A stretch of DNA of 12,007 nt from Planctomycetaceae bacterium (GTDB lineage: Bacteria; Planctomycetota; Planctomycetia; Planctomycetales; Planctomycetaceae), in assembly GCA_947479075.1 (NCBI GenBank), contig CANJZR010000057.1, positions 1 through 12,007 on the forward strand. Reading direction: 5' to 3'. This document shows positions 1 to 5,119 of the stretch, one piece after another. Position 1 is the stretch's first letter, and each line of letters opens with the position of its first letter. The position numbers were made by a program, and so were the translations under genes. Under the pieces are notes generated by a model. The model had not been told where the DNA came from, made no database searches, and saw only the letters and a program-made list of their open reading frames with translations.

Positions 1-573
1 CACAAGTACCAGATTCCCAACGCCAATCAGTGCCTCAGCTGTCACAGCAGCAACGGCAAGTATGTCCCCATCGGAACCACGGCTCGTAATCTGAACCGGC
101 CCGGAATGGGTTTGGATGCCGAGAATCAGCTGACCAACTGGGTCAACCGTGGGGTGCTCAAAGATTGTCCTACGCCGGAAAAGCGGCCGCATCTGGCCAA
201 CTATCTTGACCCTCATACCGGTTCGCTCGATGCGAGAGCCCGTGCCTGGCTGGAGGTGAACTGTGCCCACTGCCATAACCCGACCGGGTCGGCGAGAACG
301 TCGGGGCTCGACCTGCGTTCGGTCCAGACCGACCCAGGCCGATACGGCGTCTTCAAGTCCCCCGTCGCGGCGGGTAAGGGGTCCGGCGGTCGCAGCTATG
401 ACATCGTTCCCGGGAAGCCCGATGAGTCGATCCTGATGTTCCGGTTGGAGACGCAGGAGCCAGGTTCCAAGATGCCGAGCCTCGCCCGCAATCTGGTGCA
501 TGACGAGTCGAACGAACTGCTCCGTGAATGGATCCTCGCCATGCCCGCCGATCATAAATCGGTGAAGGAGTAA
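1..573 (+). CDS. SO2930-family diheme c-type cytochrome, 3' part only
   Basis: The frame is open from base 1 to the TAA at 571-573, so the gene starts upstream of the window and only the last 190 codons are visible. Two heme-attachment motifs are present: CLSCH (bases 31-45) and CAHCH (262-276). The surroundings match the C-terminal half of the SO2930 family of diheme cytochromes as I know it: an NQC-type first site, PIGTTARNLN, the GSLDARARAWLEVNCAHCHNP segment around the second site, then SGLDL, PVAAGKGSGG, YDIVPGKPDES and a C-terminal REWI. Proteins of this family are exported and bind two covalent hemes; their electron partner is not known, and planctomycete copies often also carry LamG or other domains that would lie outside this window. 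A strong terminator 180 bases downstream (752-796) probably ends the transcript. Family assignment is firm, biological role is open. Confidence 0.85.
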   Translation, partial: HKYQIPNANQCLSCHSSNGKYVPIGTTARNLNRPGMGLDAENQLTNWVNRGVLKDCPTPEKRPHLANYLDPHTGSLDARARAWLEVNCAHCHNPTGSARTSGLDLRSVQTDPGRYGVFKSPVAAGKGSGGRSYDIVPGKPDESILMFRLETQEPGSKMPSLARNLVHDESNELLREWILAMPADHKSVKE

Positions 574-605
574 GCGAGCGGATCGTGGCATGGGAAATGG
601 GTGGA

Positions 606-701
606 GGGTGGCTGGGGTCGACCGACGGGAGCCCCCAGCCTGAAACGTGTCCCGTGGGCGATACGGCTGGGGGCTTCGCTGCGCTACGACCCCAGCCACC
701 C
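606..701. repeat. Nested palindromic repeat element
   Basis: Two inverted repeats are nested. The outer arms are 606-620 and 687-701, a perfect 15-bp match built on GGGTGGCTGGGGTCG. The inner arms are 630-640 and 665-675, a perfect 11-bp match built on AGCCCCCAGCC. The bases between the outer and inner arms on the right (TCGCTGCGCTA) and left (ACCGACGGG) differ, so the folded form would have an internal loop and a 24-base apical loop. There is no U-tract after it, so it is not a simple intrinsic terminator. The layout is like REP/BIME-type extragenic palindromes; my impression is that similar GGCTGGGG-type elements are dispersed in planctomycete genomes, but no second copy is present in this window. 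Confidence 0.7.
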
Positions 702-751
702 AGCCATCCAGCGTTTAACTCTTCACCCTTTGGCGATTCACGTCTAAATTC

Positions 752-796
752 CGGAAAGCCCGTGACTCTCTTTCATCAGAGGTCACGGGCTTTCCG
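752..796. terminator. Strong hairpin terminator after the cytochrome gene
   Basis: Arms 752-766 and 782-796 pair perfectly over 15 bp (CGGAAAGCCCGTGAC and its complement) around a 15-base loop. The stem has AAA/TTT close to its base and is followed by CTTTCC, a poor U-tract. It most likely ends transcription of the diheme cytochrome gene and, being symmetrical, could work in both directions. Confidence 0.65.
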
Positions 797-880
797 CTTT
801 CCCCGGATGCTCTTGTGCCGAGGCGGATGTCTGGAAGATGCTCACTCGACACCGTACGATTCAGGGACATTTGGTGTTCT

Positions 881-894
881 GGCGCAGCTGCGCC
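881..894. promoter_or_regulatory. Perfect 14-bp palindrome just upstream of a ribosome binding site
   Basis: GGCGCAGCTGCGCC equals its own reverse complement. It lies 6 bases before the GGAG that serves the next gene. It could be an operator, or in RNA a 5-bp stem with an AGCT loop that affects translation start. GC-rich palindromes of this size also arise by chance. Confidence 0.3.
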
Positions 895-900
895 GCCTTC

Positions 901-904
901 GGAG
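901..904 (+). promoter_or_regulatory. Ribosome binding site that decides the SUMF1-like start
   Basis: GGAG lies 9 bases before the ATG at 914 but directly touches the ATG at 905. The spacing favours 914. Translation from 914 gives a clean export signal, while the more upstream ATG at 815 would add about 33 residues that hide it. Confidence 0.55.
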
Positions 905-913
905 ATGGAATCG

Positions 914-2116
914 ATGCGAGTTGCTTGTCTTGCCCTGTTGATGGTCTTTCTGGTGTCGTCTGTCCGCGCGGATGACGTTCCGGGACTGCTCAAAGACAAG
1001 CCAGCCAGCGGGCCATTTGTTGAGACGGAAAAGGGCTTCATGGTCCCCTACACCGCCAAGATTCCGGGAACGAATGTCACCTTTGAGATGATTCCCGTTC
1101 CGGGGGGCGAGTTCCTGCTGGGAAGTCCCGGGAGCGAAGCAGGACGCAAGCCCGATGAGGGACCGCAGATTCTCGTCAAGACCCGCCCCTTCTGGATGCA
1201 GAAGAACGAACTCAGCTGGGCGGAGTACAAGGTCTTCATGTCCCTGTACAACGTCTTCAAGAAGTTTGAAACGAACAAGATTCGGGTGGTGAATGACTCG
1301 AACATGGTCGACGCGATCACCGCGCCGACCGAGTTGTATGTCCCGGACTTTACCTTTGAATTTGGCCAGGATGACGACCTGCCGGCCGTATCGATGACAC
1401 TCTACGCCGCCCGGCAGTACACCAAGTGGCTGTCGGCGGTCACTGGCCAGCAGTACCGCGTGCCGACCGAAGCGGAATGGGAATACGCCGCCCGGGCCGG
1501 GACGAAGACGGCCTATTCCTTCGGAGATGACCCCAAAGATCTGGCCGAGTACGGCTGGTACTCGGAACAGAGTCAGGAAAAGGGCCCGCGCAAACTCGGC
1601 CTGGGCAAGCCGAACGCTTTCGGGTTGCATGATATGCACGGGAATGTGGCCGAGTGGTGCCAGGACGACTGGCTCGAAACCGGTTACGCCCATCTCAGCG
1701 ACAAGGTCGCCGCAGCCAAGGGACAGCCTTTGTCGGTTTTTGATGTCCTCGGCAAACCCATACAGCATGACCCCCGGGTGGTGCGCGGTGGTTCGTGGCT
1801 GAGTCCTGCCGAAGAGTGCCGGAGTGCCTCGCGGCTTGGCTCGGTGTACTCGGTCTGGAAAGACACCGATCCGAACCTCCCGAAGAGTCCCTGGTGGATG
1901 ACCGATGATCCCTGCCGGGCCATCGGGTTTCGGTTGCTGAGGTCGATCGATGACCTGCCGCGTGACCAGATCGAGCAATTCTGGAACATCGATAATGAGT
2001 CACTGCAGATCGACGTGGATGGGCGTATCTCCGGTGGCCGCGGGATTTATGGCATCGTGGATCAGGATCTGCCCGCAGCGATCTCCACGTTGAAATCGGG
2101 CGGAAAGAAGAAATAA
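914..2116 (+). CDS. Secreted SUMF1/formylglycine-generating-enzyme-like protein, catalytic Cys pair incomplete
   Basis: The product has 400 residues. Residues 1-19 form a signal peptide with a likely cut after VRA. From about residue 57 it has an FGE-sulfatase (SUMF1) domain: MIPVPGGEFLLGS, RPFWMQKNELSWAEYKVF, VPTEAEWEYAARAG, NAFGLHDMHGNVAEWCQDDW, RVVRGGSWL and a closing IGFRLLRS. True aerobic FGE oxidises a sulfatase cysteine to formylglycine and uses two cysteines five residues apart after RG(G/A)S(Y/W)L. Here the first position is Ser297 and only the second, Cys302, remains, so canonical FGE activity is unlikely. Many bacterial members of this fold lack the pair and serve in binding or other chemistry. 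A C-terminal extension of about 55 residues ends in GGKKK. No sulfatase gene lies in the window. The start is chosen from the GGAG at 901-904 and the signal peptide; ATG 905 and 815 are alternatives. Fold assignment is firm, function is not. Confidence 0.88.
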   Translation: MRVACLALLMVFLVSSVRADDVPGLLKDKPASGPFVETEKGFMVPYTAKIPGTNVTFEMIPVPGGEFLLGSPGSEAGRKPDEGPQILVKTRPFWMQKNELSWAEYKVFMSLYNVFKKFETNKIRVVNDSNMVDAITAPTELYVPDFTFEFGQDDDLPAVSMTLYAARQYTKWLSAVTGQQYRVPTEAEWEYAARAGTKTAYSFGDDPKDLAEYGWYSEQSQEKGPRKLGLGKPNAFGLHDMHGNVAEWCQDDWLETGYAHLSDKVAAAKGQPLSVFDVLGKPIQHDPRVVRGGSWLSPAEECRSASRLGSVYSVWKDTDPNLPKSPWWMTDDPCRAIGFRLLRSIDDLPRDQIEQFWNIDNESLQIDVDGRISGGRGIYGIVDQDLPAAISTLKSGGKKK

Positions 2117-2372
2117 CTCCTGAGACGTTGTCAGCCAAAAGCTAGACTTAAGGACAGCTGACCGTTTCTGGCGGCCATGGCTTGTCGCGTCCTGAACATG
2201 AATCGGTAAAACCGTTTCAATCGGTCCAGTCGGGGCGGCTTCAACTCTTCCGGTGCGTTCAGGGCGGGGAGTGGTGGCGAGCGACCAGCGGCTCTGCCGA
2301 CACCAGAGACGACGGATTCTCCTTGTGGGGCGGACTTCTCGTAAAAGTTTGCCTGACCCGGAAAATCGCTGA

Positions 2373-2402
2373 TTGACAGGGCAATTTCCCCCTGCGTACG
2401 AT
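2373..2402 (+). promoter_or_regulatory. Sigma70-like promoter for the three-gene envelope module
   Basis: A perfect -35 TTGACA (2373-2378) is followed after 18 bases by TACGAT (2397-2402), which matches the -10 consensus at four of six positions. Transcription would start near 2409 and give a leader of about 80 bases before the ATG at 2489. This is read from the sequence only; planctomycete promoters are poorly defined. Confidence 0.5.
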
Positions 2403-2427
2403 CAGTAGGTCACTGTTCCATGTGTGT

Positions 2428-2455
2428 GTCGCCACCGGGAATCCTGGGTGGCGAC
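2428..2455 (+). promoter_or_regulatory. Hairpin in the leader of the envelope module
   Basis: GTCGCCACC (2428-2436) pairs perfectly with GGTGGCGAC (2447-2455) across a 10-base loop. It lies inside the predicted transcript leader, 33 bases before the start codon. A run of five T at 2472-2476 is too far away for a normal terminator. A role in mRNA stability or attenuation is possible but unproven. Confidence 0.4.
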
Positions 2456-2488
2456 TTCACTGCGTGACAACTTTTTGCGTGTTTCTCC

Positions 2489-3157
2489 ATGACGCGTATC
2501 GGAAAAATTCTGGTCGTTCTGATCGCCGTCGTCAGTCTGGCATTTGCCGGATTCGCGATGCTGATCTTCTACGCCGGTCCGAATTATCGGGAGATGGCCG
2601 GACAGATCGAAGGGTACAAGTTTACCCTCTCGTCTGGTGAAAACCCGACCTGGTCGGCGGTCCGTGCCCGTGGCGACTCGCAGGTCGCTTCGGACAAGTC
2701 CCTGGCCAAGGTGATTGACTCCGTTCTGGCCGACAAACTGAAGGCCATCCAGGACGAATCGACCGACTACAAGAACCGGATCCCTCCGCTCACGGAGGAA
2801 CTGGAAAAGACCAAAGCCGCCAATGAGGCTGACCTGCCTGCTCTGACGGAGTATATCGCAGCCCAGCGCACCCGGCTGGAAGCCTTGAATGCACAAGTGG
2901 CCCAGCTGGAATCGCAAGTTCTCGCCGAGACTGCAAACGCTCAGAAGTTGGAAAACATTGCCAGCGCTCGCCGCGACGATGTCTTCAAACTGAATGGGCA
3001 GCTGACAGAGGTCCGAACCGACAAGTTCCGATTAGAGGCGATCAAACGCCAATTGGCCGAGGAACTGGAGCAGGTCATCGGGAACATCGAGCGTGCCGAA
3101 GAACGGCAGAAGAAGCTCGAACAGGATGCCAAACTGGGAATGGGGCAAGCCGGATAG
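2489..3157 (+). CDS. Membrane-anchored coiled-coil protein of unknown function
   Basis: I do not recognise a named family for this 222-residue protein. It has one N-terminal membrane helix at about residues 7-29 after a short positive end (Arg3, Lys6). Residues 30-84 contain YKFTLSSGENPTWSAVRAR, probably a folded or conserved linker. Residues 85-215 are rich in heptad-like Leu/Ala with many Glu, Lys, Arg and Gln, typical of a long coiled coil. It should sit in the cytoplasmic membrane with most of its mass on one side. The start at 2489 has no clear Shine-Dalgarno site, but a later start would remove the helix. Residues 5-10 are GKILVV, identical in sequence and position to the next protein, so the two N-termini look related. 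It is 73 bases upstream of that gene with no terminator between, and probably co-transcribed from the promoter at 2373-2402. A structural or scaffold role in the envelope is inferred. Confidence 0.8.
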   Translation: MTRIGKILVVLIAVVSLAFAGFAMLIFYAGPNYREMAGQIEGYKFTLSSGENPTWSAVRARGDSQVASDKSLAKVIDSVLADKLKAIQDESTDYKNRIPPLTEELEKTKAANEADLPALTEYIAAQRTRLEALNAQVAQLESQVLAETANAQKLENIASARRDDVFKLNGQLTEVRTDKFRLEAIKRQLAEELEQVIGNIERAEERQKKLEQDAKLGMGQAG

Positions 3158-3218
3158 CGGCGGTTGATGCCTGTCGAGCGGACGAAGTGAGACTGCAGTT
3201 CACAGAGCCGGAGTGGCC

Positions 3219-3224
3219 GGAGAG
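3219..3224 (+). promoter_or_regulatory. Ribosome binding site that decides the start at 3231
   Basis: GGAGAG lies 6 bases before ATG 3231. A GTG at 3213 in the same frame lies upstream of this site and would add six residues before the membrane helix, so it is not used here. Confidence 0.6.
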
Positions 3225-3230
3225 ACAATC

Positions 3231-4100
3231 ATGTCATTCGTTGGGAAGATTCTGGTCGTCGTTCAGCTGGTTCTGAGCGTGCTGTTCATGGCTCTTGCGG
3301 GAGCTGTGTTCGCGGTGCACACGAACTGGAAGACCAAATACGAAACGCAGACGACGGCTCTCGATGGAGCTCAGAAAGACGTTTCCAACATGCGGGCCGA
3401 ACTCGACTCGGTCAAGCAGTCCTCTCAGAAGTCTGTGGACGACGCCAAGGCACAAGTGGGACAGCTGTCCGAACAGGTCCAGAACCTGACCGCTGAAATG
3501 GCGGCTCTCCGGAAGAAGAACAACGAAGATCAGCTCGAACTGCAGACGCAGGTCGCCCTGGCCGAAACGAAGGCCCGCGAAGCCGTCTTCCGCGCCACCG
3601 AAGCCGATGAACAGCGTGCCGCCAACCGGGCCTTGCAGACGGCTCTGGACGAAGTGGCTGCCAAACTCCGCCAGAATGAAGACGAACGAGTTGGTCAGAA
3701 GGTCGAGTACGAGAACCTGAAGCAGCAGTACAACACCGATCTGGTGGCTCTGGCTTACCTGAAAAAGATCGTGAAACGACACGGACTGGAAACCGATCCG
3801 AAGATCGTCGCGAAGCTGGCCGATCCTCCTCCGCCACTCGATGGGCTGGTCAAGGAAGTCAAGCTGGATCGCACGAACAGCCCGAAATTCGTGGAGATCA
3901 CCGTCGGTAGCGATGATGGTCTATTGATCGGACACGAGTTGGATGTCATGCGGACTGGTGTGGATGGCAAGGATCCACAGTATCTCGGTAAGATCAAGGT
4001 TGTCCAACTGTATCCTGACGGGGCAGTCTGCGAAGTGTTGAGAGACAAGGCCAAGAACGGGATCATTGAGGTAGGCGACAATGTCACAACGAAACTCTGA
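3231..4100 (+). CDS. Membrane-anchored coiled-coil protein with C-terminal beta domain
   Basis: The 289-residue product has a membrane helix at about residues 6-28, a long coiled coil at about 32-185 (regular Leu/Ala heptads, many Gln, Glu, Lys), a proline run at 199-202, and a C-terminal domain at about 203-289. That last domain has alternating hydrophobic strands with turns: KFVEITVGSDDGLLIGHELDV, YLGKIKVVQLYPDGAVCEVL and IIEVGDNVTT. Its pattern (a dGL..G.eldV turn, then a GKI.V strand and a closing GD.V) is like small beta-barrel domains such as the FlgT C-terminal type. The order helix, coiled coil, beta domain is also that of MreC, the rod-shape scaffold, but I see no MreC signature. It shares GKILVV at residues 5-10 with the protein before it. 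The start is fixed by GGAGAG 6 bases upstream. The next gene starts inside its last seven codons, indicating translational coupling. Function unknown; envelope scaffold is an inference. Confidence 0.82.
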   Translation: MSFVGKILVVVQLVLSVLFMALAGAVFAVHTNWKTKYETQTTALDGAQKDVSNMRAELDSVKQSSQKSVDDAKAQVGQLSEQVQNLTAEMAALRKKNNEDQLELQTQVALAETKAREAVFRATEADEQRAANRALQTALDEVAAKLRQNEDERVGQKVEYENLKQQYNTDLVALAYLKKIVKRHGLETDPKIVAKLADPPPPLDGLVKEVKLDRTNSPKFVEITVGSDDGLLIGHELDVMRTGVDGKDPQYLGKIKVVQLYPDGAVCEVLRDKAKNGIIEVGDNVTTKL

Positions 4101-4215
4101 GAGTGCTCCGCCAGACATTTATGTCGGACTGCTGTTTGTCTCACTGGCAGCCGTCATCACCGGCATCATTTTCCTGATGCTCGAACTGCGCAGCTACAAT
4201 ATGCTGTTTTCCTGA
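4081..4215 (+). CDS. 44-residue single-helix membrane protein overlapping the previous gene
   Basis: ATG 4081 opens a frame that ends at TGA 4213-4215. The product has a polar N-terminus with PPD, one hydrophobic segment at about residues 14-36 (YVGLLFVSLAAVITGIIFLM) and a short tail LELRSYNMLFS. A GAGG at 4068-4071 lies 9 bases before the start. The first 20 bases overlap the 3' end of the coiled-coil gene in another frame, the usual sign of coupled translation and of products that work together. The hydrophobic run sits exactly in one frame with a good ribosome binding site, which argues against chance. It is likely a small partner or stabiliser of the two anchored coiled-coil proteins. No family name is known to me. 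Confidence 0.75.
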   Translation: MSQRNSESAPPDIYVGLLFVSLAAVITGIIFLMLELRSYNMLFS

Positions 4216-4230
4216 TTCGAGCTGACGCAT

Positions 4231-4264
4231 CGCAGGTCGCTGCCTGATGGCGACGCGACCTGTG
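4231..4264 (+). terminator. Hairpin after the envelope module
   Basis: Bases 4231-4240 pair with 4255-4264 (ten pairs, one of them G-T) around a 14-base loop, starting 15 bases after the stop of the 44-residue protein. No U-tract follows, so termination would be weak or factor-dependent. Confidence 0.4.
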
Positions 4265-4302
4265 GGGCGAGGCTTTGGCAGTGGCCTCTGACGGCCCACG
4301 CA

Positions 4303-4311
4303 TGCTACACT
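4303..4311 (+). promoter_or_regulatory. Possible extended -10 promoter for leuD
   Basis: TGCTACACT fits an extended -10 box (TG, one base, then TACACT with four of six consensus matches). A TTGGCA at 4275-4280 is 25 bases away, too far to act as a normal -35. The site is 100 bases before the leuD start. No leucine-rich leader peptide or attenuator was found in between. Confidence 0.3.
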
Positions 4312-4410
4312 GATTCTCTATCGCAACGGCCTCTATGGCTGTGCGGTTCCCCGTGGTGGACTGGCCGGTGTCAGTGCTCGCGCACGGGGGCTCCACGAGG
4401 ACAGAAAGAC

Positions 4411-5004
4411 ATGCGGCGCATCGAGCAAGTGGCGGGGACAGGCGTTCCTTTGTTTCTGGATGATATCGACACCGACCGGATCATTCCGGCCCGGTTTCTG
4501 CGCTGCGTCAGCTTTGAGGGAATCGGCGAGCACGCGTTTGAGGATGACCGTAAGCAGGATCCTCAACATCCCTTCAACAATGCCGCATATCGGGCGGGCT
4601 CAGTCCTGATCTCCGGGCGGAATTTCGGCTGCGGATCGAGCCGGGAACATGCGCCTCAGTCGCTGATGCGCTGGGGGATTCAGGCTGTCGTCGCCGAGTC
4701 CTATGCCGAGATTTTCTTCGGCAACTGTACCTCGCTCGGCATTCCCGCCGTCTGTGCGAAGCGGGAAGATCTGGCCGAGATGGCTGATGCAATCCAGGCA
4801 GATCCCAAGACTCCGGTAAAGGTCGATCTGCTGGCGAAGACGGTCACGGTTGGTACCAAGAGCTATCCGGTCACGATGCCCGCGAGTGCCTACGATTCCT
4901 TGACCACCGGTCAATGGGATTTCCTAGGTCAGCTGCTCGAGTCGAAGGATTCGATCAAAGAGACCGCGACCAAGCTGCCGTACCTGAAATCGTTCGCAGG
5001 CTAA
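4411..5004 (+). CDS. leuD: 3-isopropylmalate dehydratase small subunit (LeuD)
   Basis: LeuD is the small (swivel-domain) subunit of isopropylmalate isomerase, which with the iron-sulfur subunit LeuC converts 2-isopropylmalate to 3-isopropylmalate in leucine synthesis in the cytoplasm. The 197-residue length is normal. Family signatures are clear: DDIDTDRIIPARFL near the N-terminus (residues 17-30), GRNFGCGSSREHAP from residue 69, and AEIFFGNCTSLGIPAV. A GAGGA at 4397-4401, 9 bases before ATG 4411, supports the start. leuC is not next to it on either side here, so the partner must be encoded elsewhere. The homologous aconitase and homoaconitase small subunits are alternatives in principle, but the length and motifs fit LeuD. 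The C-terminal tail of about 25 residues is ordinary. Confidence 0.96.
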   Translation: MRRIEQVAGTGVPLFLDDIDTDRIIPARFLRCVSFEGIGEHAFEDDRKQDPQHPFNNAAYRAGSVLISGRNFGCGSSREHAPQSLMRWGIQAVVAESYAEIFFGNCTSLGIPAVCAKREDLAEMADAIQADPKTPVKVDLLAKTVTVGTKSYPVTMPASAYDSLTTGQWDFLGQLLESKDSIKETATKLPYLKSFAG

Positions 5005-5119
5005 AACCGCGATTGCGGGGCTGTCGTGGATGAGGCGTTCATACCGCTCGGCGATGGCCGCAGCGGTCGTTCGTCCGTGTCACGCGGAAACGCTGGCGGT
5101 CTGAGACGAAAGACACACG

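Larger units (their letters stand above)
574..913. other. 340-base intergenic region with palindromic element and terminator
   Basis: The gap between the cytochrome gene and the SUMF1-like gene holds no convincing gene. It contains a nested inverted repeat (606-701), a 15-bp hairpin terminator (752-796), a perfect 14-bp palindrome (881-894) and the ribosome binding site of the next gene (901-904). The open frames that cross it carry no recognisable domain and run through the repeats. A TACGAT at 855-860 could be a -10 box but has no good -35 partner. Confidence 0.7.
2117..2488. other. 372-base intergenic region with a promoter and leader hairpin
   Basis: No gene was recognised here; a 64-codon frame starting with TTG at 2182 has no domain and no ribosome binding site. 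Near the left end only a weak 6-bp stem (2130-2135 with 2157-2162) follows the SUMF1-like gene, so no clear terminator is seen for it. The right end holds a sigma70-like promoter (2373-2402) and a leader hairpin (2428-2455). The middle, about 2165-2370, shows nothing specific. Confidence 0.6.

Noticed and set aside
853..860. CGTACGAT shared with the promoter at 2395-2402, considered as a common -10 signal
   Set aside because: An 8-base match can occur by chance in 12 kb, and the copy at 853 has no good -35 box.
585..941. 118-codon plus-strand open frame between the cytochrome and SUMF1-like genes
   Set aside because: It runs through the palindromic repeat and the terminator and overlaps the next gene's signal peptide region.
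842..1978. 378-codon minus-strand open frame opposite the SUMF1-like gene
   Set aside because: It has no recognisable domain and lies wholly opposite a gene with clear family motifs; long antisense frames are common in GC-rich coding DNA.
2182..2376. 64-codon frame starting with TTG in the intergenic gap
   Set aside because: It lacks a ribosome binding site, domain or hydrophobic pattern, and ends at the predicted promoter.
4335..4463. Short frame before and overlapping leuD, checked as a leucine leader peptide
   Set aside because: It has few leucines and no attenuator structure, and its reading passes into the leuD start in another frame.
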